A stretch of DNA of 64,000 nt. Origin: Siniperca chuatsi (Eukaryota > Chordata > Actinopteri > Centrarchiformes > Sinipercidae). The notes beneath the pieces are model-generated. The model was not told the DNA's origin, ran no database searches, and worked only from the letters and a program-made list of their open reading frames with translations. Both the position numbers and the translations under genes were made by a program. Below are positions 33,301-46,257 of this stretch, one piece after another. Location of the stretch: the NCBI RefSeq assembly GCF_020085105.1, contig NC_058051.1:23253455-23317454 (forward strand), given 5' to 3'. How positions within the stretch are numbered: position 1 is the stretch's first letter; each line of letters opens with the position of its first letter.

Positions 33301-33600
33301 CAGCTGCTTTTTCACAGGCTGAGTAGTACTCATGATAAGTAAACTGAACATCATATGTAAAATTGGTGAAGTGCCCTTTAAATACCTAATTAAAAAAGCA
33401 CAGATTAAGCATTGTGCTCCTATAACATTGTCTGACTCAAGATGGGCAGTTTTTAAAAAAGGACAAAAACTGATGGAGCAGAACCAGAGATATCTTTTTT
33501 ATTCCATGCGCTCTTCTTGCTTGTTGAAACCTGGCCTCTACATTACTCACAATACAATTTGATTTGATATTTGCCAATATTTCAGTTGGAGATTCAGGTG
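27310..33600. other. Intergenic stretch, no gene seen
   Basis: No exon with convincing splice sites or recognisable protein. Short (TG)n tract at about 29301-29323, pyrimidine-rich DNA around 30240-30310, and a CTCF-like motif at 31591-31604. Regulatory DNA of the flanking genes may lie here, but conservation cannot be judged from one sequence. Confidence 0.5.
31591..31604 (+). promoter_or_regulatory. CTCF-like core motif
   Basis: CCAATAGGTGGCAG fits the CTCF core CCASYAGRKGGCRS at 13 of 14 positions. The same 14 bases occur again at 42336-42349 in the same orientation. Confidence 0.3.
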
Positions 33601-33607
33601 GGTTATG

Positions 33608-34464
33608 CTAGTAGTCAGTGTTGGGTAATTAAAAATGTAATATTTTACATATTACTAGTTACTTTGATTTGAAAGTAATACGTTACTTTAGAATATCAGT
33701 GTCTGTGTAGAGTAATGCGTTACTGATTACACTACTTTTGCGTTACCTTCACCAAAATAACTGCAGAAGTACGACGATGCATTATAAAATGGAAGAGGGC
33801 AATGTAGTTTCATAGCAGGTAATCGAAGCCCAGAAGCTCAAGTTTATTGCAGTTCATTACAAATCCAGTGGTGGGCGATATTGTATAGCCTAATGAAGGC
33901 TCACCCCTCTAGAGCGCAGATCTGGCCCATTCATGCATTCACATGAAGTGGTTACCACTTTGTATTAAAATCGCCCGCTTATTTTAACAATAGTGTGATG
34001 ACAAAGAACAATTAAATAGCCTAGACTTTTTAAAATAAACGAATAGCCTTGGGCACAGGGACCGGCAGGCAGACAAAGGATCAAAGTCTGATAAATTATG
34101 AGATAGGGATAAATATTTTTCAGGTTATTTGTGCTATTTCTCGCTGTAAAGAGTTCCCTCGGCTTCCCTAGACATATATTGCACTTGACTATTATGTTCT
34201 TGTCCTTTTCTTTGATAAACTGAAAGTAATGGGTTTATACCCATCTACGAAAACGTAGAGTCTGACTCCGCAGACATCTCAGCCATCGAATTTTGGCAAC
34301 AGGATTCTTCGGGAGATATTTTTTCTGGTGGTGCACTGTGGATGAATTCTTAAAAAAAAAACAATAAACACTTAATTTCGGGTGGTAAAGCATTACTTGT
34401 CATAGTAAATGTAATATTACCAAAATCCTATTTGTACCACGTTACCCCCAACACTGCTAGTAGT
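33608..34464. mobile_element. Non-autonomous hAT-like DNA transposon with 8-bp target duplication
   Basis: The element spans 33616-34456 (841 bp). It begins CAGTGTTGGGTAATTAAA and ends TTACCCCCAACACTG, short terminal inverted repeats with the core CAGTGTTGGG(GG)TAA. It is flanked on both sides by a perfect direct 8-bp duplication, CTAGTAGT (33608-33615 and 34457-34464), the duplication size of hAT elements. The subterminal regions contain GTAATACGTTACTTT-like motifs. No transposase frame is present, so it was moved in trans. Confidence 0.85.
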
Positions 34465-37400
34465 GGCTAATGTAGCCTCGAGCTGCTACCCTCAAGCAGA
34501 GTAGAGCAGCGGGCTACAGAGGTCTGGTAAGCTCACCTCTTTGTAACTCCACACCCCTAGAATTTTTTCAGACTTATAGTCTTCAGCCCTAGCCGACACT
34601 GACTCAAGTGGCAATTTATCAGACTTTGCGTATCTCCCTCTGGAGCCACAAAAGGCTTTTTACAACTTTTTTGCAGTAGTACTCCCCAAGACTTGTAAAC
34701 AGTCATTGATATGTAAAATCCTTGGAGCTCCCCTTTAAACCATATGATGCATTCATCTGGTAAATTGCACATCAATTTCTTTGTCCTTTTTTCAGTGTCT
34801 AGACAGGTTAGAAAAGGTCAGCTTTTAGATAAGCAGATTGTACTTGGAGCCTGCAATCCAGCTGTAGTAACTGGGAAGTCCCATAGTGGTGTCTGGAGTA
34901 ATATCAGTTGACAGATCCCCTCTCTGACACCAGCATGTCCGTCTCTGGCCTTGACCACATCACAGTGTTCGGTATCCTGTGTAAGCGGGTGTCAGATAGC
35001 TGCCTATTGATGAATGATTAGAGTTGCTGAAGATGGACTGTGGCGCTGCCACCCACGGGGGTCTAGGTGAGACGGATGGGCCCATTTGTAATGCAGAGGG
35101 GTCCCCACAGATGCATTAACTATTAAAGTGTGGTTATCTCAGGGTAATGGTACGCCAGCAGCACTGAAACAAACTACAGCAAGAAAAGGGGTAATCCTAA
35201 TGTTGATGTATGGGCCCTGCTTCGGCAGATTATAGGGTCCGTTCTCCAGACTGATTATCTGTGAAATGTCACATATGGTTGAACAGGGCAATAAATGAAA
35301 ACACTGTAATCTGGCATCACTATACAATAGTTTTCATCTATCTGTTATATGATAGATGACTGAAATTATAGGGAAGGAAATACTACACCTTTAAACTCTA
35401 AATTGGAGTGTTTAAACCTTAATGTGAAGTGTTATTGGCTATTGCTTTTGGTTTACTAAACGATTCAATTAAGACTCTTCACAGTTGGTTACTCCACCTG
35501 TAAAGGACATCTTTGTCTTACTTTACTCTACTCTGTGGGACCAAATAATCCTAACCTCAGATAAAACGGTGTAACAAAGCTTGGCACAGTGGCCCGGCTT
35601 GCCAACAAGCCTGAAATTATATAGTTACCACCGGGCTGCCTCACAGCACGGCCAGTAAATGAAACAAAGACCCATGAAGCAGGGAGGGCAGCAAATGTCT
35701 GATGGGTTTCACCTTTGGCTGGATCTGCTGTTTGTTTTTACTTTCCAGGCACAGTGAGGAAGTTTGCTTGTTAAACTTTCTACACATGGTCAATATCTTT
35801 ATCTGTTCTCCTGCTCTCACCAGTATAAGTCTTGAATACAGAGAAAAGAAGGAAAATTGATTCCACTGTACCTTTCCTCCTCTCATTTTGTCACCCTGAA
35901 GCCCATCTTGTAAATGTGTCCTAAGAGTCGACTGGCCTGAGGGATGGAGGAGCACAGTGAGTAGCTGGGTGCAGGAGTGAGCCATCCATCCTTGGTACCT
36001 GAGAGAAAGGGGGGGATGCAGGGTGGTGTTCCACCTGCCTGCTGAATAAATCATCGCTTAGTCCATTCTGCAGCTGCAGTCCAATTAACCAAAGGGGACC
36101 CTGTGAATGCATTTAGGTGGTGTGATTAATTACACAGTACTGACAATACACACCAAAGCTCACAATATCCCAAAGGGCAAACACGGAGCACTGCTTTACT
36201 TTGCAGATTTTAGCTTCATTTTGAAGTATTGGTCCCTTTGAATGTACAATGTTATTATTGGAAGTTTTTACCATTTTGCTGACATACAGCAACTAATTAA
36301 GTCTATATCCACACTTGAAAGTCTCTCACACACCCACTTACAAGCAAACACATGCACGCACATATTTCAGACATACATAAATCATGTGCAACAATTTTAA
36401 ACTTAATAACTTGTTGCAAAGCTAAATATTAAGCAACTAAATGTAATTATCAGCACAGAAGATTTTCACCTCTTAGAAGTCGGTCTGTAATAGTAATTTA
36501 GTGTGCAATTATGAAACCCAAGACACAGTTCTTAGTCTTACTACTCCAGCTCATTTAAATACTGCCTTTAATTGAACATAAAAAGGCAGAGGGGAAGGTA
36601 GAAGGGAAAGGTTAATGGGACGGACACAAAGGGCAGACAGCAGAAGAAGTCTAGCCTTAAGTGTCACATCCTGCTTTCATCACAGCCCATACAAGGAGCC
36701 AATTAGACTTGGCCAGTAATTAAGCCAACTCCAGTGGCTGGGCTCTGGCCTTAGCTTTCTGGGGGATTAAGGTCCTCTCCAAGACTGCTAGTAATGGCCT
36801 CCATCCTTCTATAAATGACATGCTCACACTGACGTTTGACTGCTGCCACATCTAATAGAAAGGTCACAGAGGATGTAACAAATGAGAATGGAAGAAAGGA
36901 GAGACAAGGAAGTAATTGGAGGAGGGTTTGGTCAATGGGAGAAAAGACTGACCAGCCATTGTTTACTCTTTACCAATCCCCATCCACTCCAAGATGTTGC
37001 AGCGCAAAAGATAACTATCCCTTTCTATTTGTTTCACTACAGCAACAGAAAGTAGGTAAACATGGAGGTGGCATGTCCAACCAACTTCAGTTTAAAGGTT
37101 ACATTCAGTTTCACAGTTAAAATCTCTGTTTAAGGTATTTATTAAAGACATGCAGTGTTTGTATGTGCCTTCCAAATGGATTTGAATAAGTTGGACTTTG
37201 TAATGATTTTCATGAGAACAACAGAACAAAATACAGCTAAAGTGTAGCAAGTAAGTAACAACAAACAACCAGCCAATTACATAGAAATTATATTTCATGA
37301 AGTTCAAAGTAGATAAAGATGTATTTGAATTAAATTGCATATTTCTCTATTATTATGATCTACAGGAGTGTGAAGTGGCTTGTGGTGATGTGATTATTTA

Positions 37401-37620
37401 CATTTATGGGCCTGGAAATGACTTTGTGTTTGTTAGCAGAGCTTTTGCACAGACTTAAAGCTACCTAAAATCTTTATACTAACAATGATCAAATGGCTAC
37501 GTGTATGTGAAAAGTGTCACTCTTTGTGACAAACTCACAGAAAATTATCATCTGACTCTGCAGTTATACTTTCATCTTATTGTTTTGGTTTTATGTACTG
37601 TAGCTTTAGTGTTTTGGTTC
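34465..37620. other. Intergenic stretch, no gene seen
   Basis: No supported exon. A block around 36540-36780 has homeodomain-type TAATTA/CAATTAG words and a TTGGCC half site, but so do many AT-rich regions. No repeat boundary was recognised. Confidence 0.45.
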
Positions 37621-37624
37621 ATTC

Positions 37625-38045
37625 TTACCGCTCTCATCAACCTTGTATTCAGCCGCAGCAGAAAGCTATTTTAGGCAAATAAGCGCTGATAAACCCACTG
37701 TACACTACGTATTCAACACCAAACAGCAGACAGACAAAGTTAGCGACTAGCTGGTGAACATAATGCAAAATTGGGGATTTAATGGTTAAAGAGCCAAATA
37801 TTTCTCTCGGGAGTTGTAGGAGACCAAAACAGAGTGAAAAGGTGAGTGAATAATGGAGTTACATTTGTCATGTGGACAAACACACTCCAAATGAATAATG
37901 AATAATGTTGCACCGTTTCTGCTGGATGATTGAATAAACAACTGCTTGTTAACACATTTGCCATAACAACTTTCTGAGGTGAAAATGTCAATGTTGTGTT
38001 TATAGCTTGTTGCGATGTTCCCAAGTGGCCAGTGGTTTGTGCCGG
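37625..38045 (+). repeat. Repeat family A, copy 2
   Basis: Same family and orientation as 11640-12045, sharing GACTAGCTGGTGAACATA, ATTTCTCTCGGGAG against ATTTCCCTGAGGAG, CTCCAAATGA and CCCAAGTGGCCA. The overlapping 149-codon minus-strand frame has no recognisable protein and is judged a chance frame in repeat DNA. Confidence 0.65.
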
Positions 38046-40094
38046 ATTAAGGTATATATTACAGACATGGGTAATAGTCTTTAGAGGCAAGTAATTAATT
38101 GAGTAATAGACAAACATTAAAAACTCAAAGCATGTTTGTATATTTATTTCAAGCGCAATCTGAGCAGAGCCATCTGAGAAAAGAGTGGTATCACACACTA
38201 ACTGACTAAATGAAAACCTGCATTTCATTTTCCTTTTAAAACAGTGATTTACTGTGAGCAGTGAGAAGCTGCATACAGTGCAGAAAGAGGATTGGGGATA
38301 GTGGACAGTCTTGTCTAATGACAGTTGTATGGAAATCAGTTACAGCGGTGAAAAGGTTTCATGAATGCATGTTTGGAATCTGTCGTGAATGCATAATAAC
38401 TCGATGTTACACAGTTAATACTGCATTACAGCACGTCCTTTAATGACGCTTGTGTTGTAACCGGATTTAAAAAAAACAAAACATTCATGCTTATTGCTGA
38501 ACACAAGCTGGTGAACAGCTTCTATTTATACTAGACAAATTAACAGCTGGCATAATTAGAGTTTGAAAACACACGCTAGCCTAAAACAAAACACACACAT
38601 AATAAATCCATCAATTTAAATATCAAAATATCAAGGCATATGGTGATCTGAGAGAGTCTTACGACACAATCCAGTGTTTGATATTTTATCAAAAATAAAA
38701 GGAAGGATATATCGACATTATTAATTTGTAAAAGACTTTGCAAATTAATAAATCAAAACAAATCACATCAAATTTTAAAACATTTTACTAATTCATATTT
38801 GATGGTACAGTACAACTATACAACGCTCACCTATACATGATAGCATGGTTTCTAATAGCGATTTTGTTTTGTTTTACATATTGTTTTGATGTTCACTTGA
38901 GATGGAAATAGATACTAAAATATCAATACAAACTGAAAAACACATCACATGAAAACACTTGATGAGACACACTAGTAGATGCCCAGATGAAGTGCCCGCC
39001 AGACAAAACTCCAAGTTTTTGGCTTTCTATCATTTCATACATTATTCATTTGTGTCATCTTGCAACATTTAAGGATACTCACATGGATGCTTACCCCCAA
39101 TAAGTTCAGGTGATAGCCAGTTAGAGCTCTCTTTAAATCCCTTGGGGGACCAGCAAAAGCCAAAGATCAGAGGGGTTTTTTCTGTTGCTGTTGGCTAATA
39201 ATAATCTACATGAATAAATATTTTCACAAGTAAATATCTTGCAGGTTTCTGTCTCATACAGTATGCAGGTTTATCTGGCGTACACCAAACGCATTTTAGC
39301 TGTTTTTAATCCTCGTAGAAGCAGCTGTGGCAAGAACACAAACTGAGTTATCCTCAACATTGCAACTGTAAAGGCAGTTTAGTTTTGATGGACTGGTGAG
39401 GAATATTACAAGCAAAAGCAATTAAGATAAGCTGGAATGCTCAATGTACTTTTTGCATGTTCAGACCAAGCCATAACTTATAAAAATTTTCTTTGTGACC
39501 ATGAGGGTACATCTTTGCATGATTATGGGATGCTCCTGCACATACATTTGTATTCTGACAGTAGCTAAATCTTTGTATATTCTGCTAATATAACCTCAAA
39601 GGCTTTTTTTCCCTTCTGTAGCTGGCCATTGATAATCCTGTTGAATAAACATCATTTTCATGTGTAAATATTTTCGTGGGTTCATCTTAGGCTGCCTTCT
39701 CTCCCACACGATACAGGTTCATCTGCTATAAAATGTATTGTAGTTGTGTTCTGAGTGTAGCTGCTTCTGAAGATTAAAACCAAACATGACTTATCCTGCA
39801 CGCTGCGATTGTAAAGGCGGTTTGGTGGCTTTTTCCAGATAGGGTGTCTCAATGTATAACAATGACTCTTGGCTGCAGCTGCAAACATTTCTCTGAATTG
39901 GATTACATTCACACAATGTATGGTAGGCAACATTCTCATCCTAGATAAACTGTGGCAATGGATAAAGGAAGGAAAAAAGCACATCTCTGAGGGCAGATGT
40001 GACAATTCATTTTAAAATAAAATGGGGAAGTTTGCAAGCACACAGTTTTTAAGAGCGCAATGTGTTCCAAGTATGGAATTAATTTATTAAAAAA

Positions 40095-40455
40095 AATAGT
40101 TCAATATTTTGGGAAATGTGCTTTTTTGATTTTTGCTTTCTTGCCATTCTTGTCATAACTGTCCGTTAAAGGAGATGATTAATTTAGCTTAGCATTAAGA
40201 CTGGAAACAGGGGGTCCCTTTGACACTTCAGTTTTTTTTTATGTCTATAACGTGTTAATCAGTGAGCTGTAGAGGTGCTGGTAGGTTGATTTTGCCACCT
40301 TAGGACAGAGCTAGCTGTTTCCACCTGTTTCCAGTCCTTATGCTAAGCTAAGCTAACCGGGTGCTGGCTGTCGCTTCATATTTAACAGACAAATATGAGA
40401 GTGGTATCAATCTTCTCATCTAACACATTGCAAGAAGACGGTGAGTTATTCTTTA
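40095..40455. mobile_element. Inverted-repeat MITE
   Basis: The left end reads AATAGTTCAATATTTTGGGAA. Internally TTAGCTTAGCATTAAGACTGG (about 40186) is inverted against CCAGTCCTTATGCTAAGCTAA (about 40331), which makes a foldback. The right part holds GAGAGTGGTATCAATCTTCTC and then TATTCTTTAAG. A single-end fragment of the same family lies at 60134-60199. I recognise the TTAGCTTAGCAT.AAGACTGG word as very common in percomorph genomes. No coding potential. Confidence 0.75.
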
Positions 40456-42335
40456 AGTAGAAAAAACAAATAATAACTTCAATCCTTAGAGTTATTGGTT
40501 ACCTCAATAAAAGCCTTAAATAAAACTTTTCTTTCAAGCACAAATAATTTACTTATTTTGTTGCCAGGCTGCTCATTAGTGTTTCACCAGGCTCCTTGCT
40601 AAGTTCTGGATGATGCACAGGCCTGACCTGAATGTAAGAAGTTGAGAATTTCAGCCGGTTTAAGGTTTATCATTATTTATTTTCTCGAGGCCAAGTAGCC
40701 AAGTAGGGGTGGATGTGTGAGAAAGGAGCAAAGCATATTTTAAGCTTACAACTCAGATCCCAAAATTACCTGAATGTATAATTTAAAGTGAAACAGCTTT
40801 TCAATGTTAATGCCCATTATCCTTATATCCTTATATGGCACTTTAGCCTCATAGCTATTTGGTCAGTTAAAGTTTGATCATTGTTGTTTAGAGTTCATAT
40901 ATGATCACTTGTGTGAAGTCTACACTATATCAGAATTAATTATTATAGTTGGTTTGAGTTGGGTGTAGCAACACAGTTTCATAGCAGTTTAACTTAATGT
41001 TGACAGGTATCTTTTATCTACCCCACATACTGTATGCCCCTGTTGAATCATTGTGTGTAGGTACTCTTTTTATTTGAGTTGCCTTGTGGTTGTTGATTTG
41101 TGGTTTGTAAATTTAGTTTATCTGCAATCAGTTTACTGCTAACCAAGCTAGCTATTATACTAGCTGTCTGAGGCTAATGTGTTGCTAGTTTGGCCATTTT
41201 TCCAAACTGAAATATGTCTTGTTGCCAAAAACTCTGCCAGCATGCAGCACTGTAGATTTACCAACGGTAAATGGTGTCTGTGCATTTAAAGGCTTTAACA
41301 CACTGAACACAGTCCATCTTAGGACTTATTCCTACTTTCCTCACTCGTTATGTCTTTTCTACATGTTTTTTTGTGTGTATGTATTGTGCTTTGTACTGGT
41401 TGTTTTTTTTATTTTGCTGCATTACCATTTTACACAATACTGTTGTATGATTGATTGGTAGGCTCGATCCCTGTAAAGTCCTTTGAGACATACTGTACTT
41501 GTGATGAATGGCAACAGAAAGAAACTTAACTTAACATTCTTTATTGCAAGCTGGGTGAGAGAAGTGAATTACAAATTAAATGTCATATGCTTTGGTAAAT
41601 AAACTATATATGAACCGGTGTTGAATCACAAACACTAGAGCTAGTATTGATGATAATAATACTGTTACTAATGCAAAATATTTAAAGGCAAAAAAGGTGC
41701 AGCAATGGGAAATTTATGTTAAATATCATGCCAGGTTACAGTAGAAGTTGACTCATGTCTTAGCTAAGAACTCCAAAAAGGAGGACACATTGTAACACAA
41801 ATTAAAGCAACTTTTGCAGGAATGAAGGCATCTATAGACTGTGTGATAACAACAAGTCACACTGTGCCAGATGGGCCTATTAAAGTCTCGGCCACAATCT
41901 GTGTCAAACTGTATAATACCAATTTTGAGGCATGTCAGATGGTGCGATGAATGTCTGGTGAATGGTAATTCTATGATGAAAATGGAAAGAAAAACAGATG
42001 CAAGCAGGGACATGAGTTTGAGGTAAAAATCTTTTTTTGCTCACCGATGTGTCATATTCTGATTAGTTTGTAAATGTGGGTTGTGGCAGCAATCACAGTG
42101 AGGGACTTTGGTCCTACAATTTTGATGCAGTCTGTCTTTGGTCACTGAAGCTCTAAATAGGCCATCTGTAGACTCGTCTCATATTGTGATCTAAGACCAA
42201 CTTTTTTGATTAATGTGGCACCTGTAAAACAATATTTTTTAAAATACTAGCCCAATTCCTTTAATTTAACATTTGTTTAGTATTATGTTTCAATATTTAA
42301 TTCTTTGTTTCAGAGTTACACATTTATTGCTCTGA

Positions 42336-42349
42336 CCAATAGGTGGCAG
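42336..42349 (+). promoter_or_regulatory. CTCF-like core motif, second copy
   Basis: CCAATAGGTGGCAG, identical to the 14 bases at 31591-31604, with different flanks. Confidence 0.3.
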
Positions 42350-43061
42350 AGTAAGCTGTCTGTGGTACATTAATGCAAGTCACGTAGAAGAAGACTAGTT
42401 GCAGCTGAGTCTGCCACAGAAGTGAGTGTGAACGTTCTTCTTCACCACTAATGCCGTTTAACATTGACAAAGATTTCACCACATTCATCTCACGATTGTC
42501 AACTTTCATCTGGGACAGCCCAGATTTGCAGAGTGTAAAGGGGCCTTAAGCATTATTTGCTGCCAGTTCCAAAGGTTGGACAAACATCTCTAATGCCACA
42601 CTTGATAGAAATCAGTTGTGATGTTGAGACTATGCATTATTTGTAAAGGCTGAATGGCTTGCAGCTTGTTCCTCTGCTGGACTTTGTCAATACGTATGCA
42701 CGAAAAAGGGATAATAATAAAAGAAAATGTCAATTGTTCGTGCTGAAACAATAAACATTAAAGAAAGTGCTGTGGTAGAATGATGTATACAAACTGGCAC
42801 ACACACATATCAACATTAATAAGTCCACATCTATGAGACCGGAGAGGTTACTGCACTGTTAACCAATGCTTAATGCTGTGGAGGCCATCTGCAGTTACAT
42901 TTACATCTGTGGAAAGCTGCAGTGTTGCCAGGCAGGACAGTGGGCCAGACACATCCATGGCCCAACGCCCAGAACTCTGCTGCTCGGTCCCGGGGCTCAA
43001 ACTGCCTGTCCCAACCTGGCTCCTAATGTAACCTCTACCACCACTTCCCAAAGTATGGACC

Positions 43062-43064
<3 letters not shown>

Positions 43065-43100
<36 letters not shown>

Positions 43101-43118
43101 TAGATAGATAGATAGATA
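43065..43118. repeat. Compound (GT)n(GATA)n microsatellite
   Basis: About 17 GT units run directly into about five GATA units. Confidence 0.95.
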
Positions 43119-45416
43119 CACTGTAATTCCACCAGTCAACTTTTCTAACACTTCATTACTGTGGCATCTCATTAATGTCTTGTTGATGTTTGGGTTATGT
43201 AACGTGAAGCACATTTCTGATCCGTCTGTGATTACAGAAAGGTGGAATCACAGATGGATACTTTCATCTGCTGTTAACGCAGTGTTGCCTAACCGCCAGC
43301 TTTGTTTACAAAGCGATTGGATAGGATTTTAGGTGTTTTTTCAGTCTTAAATGTGTTACTTTCACCCTTCCATGCAAGGACAGTGTGTGTAAACACACCT
43401 CTAAAGATAGTACAGAGAAGAGACATGTACATCTGTATACTGATGTGGGATGTGTTAAAGAAAGATGCAAAGCATTTCTCATCCACTTCAGCAACATGAG
43501 AAGAAAGTACTGAACAGGTTGATGGTCAGACAAACTACTAAATTTGAACAGTATTTTATCATAATCTGTCTGCAATGGTGCGGTTTGACTCACAGTAACG
43601 TGTAATGAAAGCATAAAATTCACAACTAAACATTAAAATATGACAAGTAGCTCCTTTTGATATATTAATCATAAAGAACGCGTTGTGAGAGCTGTTCCAG
43701 GTTTTCCTCTGTTTGTAAACATCTAAATCATTGACCTGTGCTTTGAATATATGATTTATTAAAGAAACTCACAAACCTCTCATCCTCAGCACCGTGAAAT
43801 GCTTGTCATATTTACCGAAAAACCCAATATTGTTGAAAATCCTGCAGCTCGGTCGATGCTTTCATTAGGAGCCCTGTTAGCTTGGTCCCCTCAGCCTGCA
43901 CTGCAACACCACCCTAACAGGAGATAGGTTGCCATAAATATGAGCAGGGTTACTGAATACCCACAAATAACAGCATCTCATCTGCTCTGTAAGAGTTTCT
44001 AGCCACTGTGAGCAACCTTACACCATTAACCAGTACGTACCTGTTTTATTGCAAAGACATACCAGAGCACAATTCATTTTGATTTATTTGTTATTTGGCT
44101 TTTAAACGAAGGTGTGACTCTGCATTTACTGAGACTGAATCACTCTCTGGATCCTGAGTCTGTCACTGCAGTACTAGAGGAGAGCTAATCAAATCCTGCT
44201 GCCCACCTCAATTTGGATGGATCACAGTTAGGGGAGAGCAGAATAATTCATAGGACCTCCAAGCTCATGTGACTGACCAAGGTGAAAATAGCTAGACTTT
44301 TATTACAACCCAGATCATTTATTAATCCATGCCTTGGCCCTCATCAATTCAATAATTAAGACTGTAGACCATTAAAGTTAGTTTTGTATTTTGTGTTTTG
44401 AAATTCATAAAACTTCTAATAAACAGTATTAAGCCTTCCAGTCTCAATTTCTGATTGAGTTATTCATTATTTTTCAAAGTGAGAATGCTCTTGGGGGAAA
44501 AATGCATTTAGCCTATAATTGTTCCAGTCAAGAATTGAGACAAAAATATATATACTGAAAGTCAGATATGACACCTTACATAATTAAGAATCTGGGCATT
44601 TGTTCTCTCTGCGTTTTGTAATCAAGTCATGTATTAGTGGTTTTATCTCTGTGAGTGTAAATCAGTGCTGGAATCTGTCTGAACAACACGAAGATTAAAT
44701 AATGATATCATAGCATGGTATAGTTTTACCATAACTGTGCTACCTTGTGAGCAACAAAGGACAAGCTGTTTCAATGATTTAGAAAAATAACTGCTAACAA
44801 CCTTTTCATATCTGACAGTTTCTCATGAATTTTGCACTAACAAGCAAAGAAAAAAACATGAGGCTATCCAAAGTTGTTTATCACTGTGTTTTTCCACGGT
44901 GGCCACAAGGATGATAGTACATACCACTGTAACTAGATGTTTCAGATGATGGGATGTTTCTGCCTTAATGGCTTTGCTGCAATGGACTACACATGTAGAC
45001 AAGCAAACGGTCTTTATTTCTTCTTCTTACTATCTAAGGACCTTTTTCAAAATAGGTTACAGGGTACGTTTTTATTAAACATTGCTGGGAGAAGGGGTAA
45101 AAATCGAAAACAACAATGATATCTAGATTCAAACTTCATTCACTTCGTACATTAGGCATCAACAATCCACAAAGGCCTACAGTTTGGGTGAAAATTGGGA
45201 TGGAAATGAAAACAAGAGTGTTTTCAGAAGTTGTAGACTGGGACCCCTTGTATACATGCACTGCAGCCACCTGCAACTGCATGATCTCTCATTCCTGCTG
45301 ATTGTTACAAATTGCTAAACATCTGCACCACACAGATTCGGTGCTTTTTGTAAGATGCACCCGTGTCTTTTTAAAAATAAAGATAAACACAATGCATCCT
45401 ATGTTGGCACACCTTT

Positions 45417-46257
45417 CTGATAAGTCACCCTTTATGAGGGATTTAAAAGTTGTAATTAGTTACTTTATTAATTGTTAATAAATCATTGACTAGCTATGAG
45501 CTATTTATAAAAAAACACCTTTCAGGTTGCCAGGTTGGGGAAAATCCATGGATTATTAAAAATAAGATTCCTTACACTTTATTAATAACCTACTAACATT
45601 TAACTGCAGACCTGATGGCTTTTTAGAAAGTGAGAAACTCATGGATTACAAAACTATTTTATTAAAACACTGATGCAACGGAGTCTTAATTCAAACAACA
45701 GAATGGAACATTTCTAACTTGAAAATTTAATGAAAACATCTCTTACCAAAAATATTTCACCTTTACAGCACTGTTCTCTCTACATTTCCGCTATCTAAAG
45801 TGTTGAACGCAGATCAACTGCTTGCTAAACTCTATGAATTAGTCATGAAATGAGTGGAAACAATAAACATAAAGTCTGCAGTTACACATGTTAACAATGT
45901 GGTAAATAAAGGCTCACAGCTTTGTCACTTCACTCAGTAATACATGTTATTAAATTATTAGGCTAATATAGGGTTGTTATATAGTTATAGCTAATCCATA
46001 AAGTCTGTAGTTGTAAATGTTAATAATTATATTTTGGTCCAGATGTCCTGCAGTAGTCCAGCAGTCCATTGGAGGGGTCTTACAGATGAATTAAAGAGCT
46101 TAAAAGAAAAAAGCATCATATTGGAGAAGGATTTTCAACAACCTGGCAACTAGAAAGTTGTTTTTAATAATACCTTACAACTGATTTATAAAGCATTAGT
46201 AAATACTTTCTGAAGCATTAATAAAGCAGTTAGTAAACTCTACATAAAGTGTCTTAC
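45417..46257. mobile_element. Foldback element with arms of about 130 bp
   Basis: The left arm, from CTGATAAGTCACCCTTTATG (near 45417) to GGTTGCCAGGTTGGGGAAAA (near 45525), is similar to the reverse complement of the right arm, from CTGGTAAGACACTTTATG (right end near 46257) to AGTTGCCAGGTTGTTGAAAA (near 46130). Between the arms are about 590 bp with repeated TTATTAATAA and CATTAGTAAA-like words but no open frame of note. The arms are imperfect, so the insertion is old. Target duplication not resolved. Confidence 0.6.

Larger units (their letters stand above)
40460..45415. other. Intergenic stretch, no gene seen
   Basis: No supported exon. Contains a CTCF-like motif at 42336-42349 and the compound microsatellite at 43065-43118. 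The remaining open frames are short and isolated. Confidence 0.45.

Noticed and set aside
37779-38228. 149-codon minus-strand frame, the longest in the window
   Set aside because: It overlaps repeat family A, has no recognisable motif or splice context, and the related copy at 11640-12045 does not keep the frame.
42848-43132. His-Thr-rich frame and its opposite-strand partner
   Set aside because: Driven by the (GT)n(GATA)n tract, with open frames on both strands.
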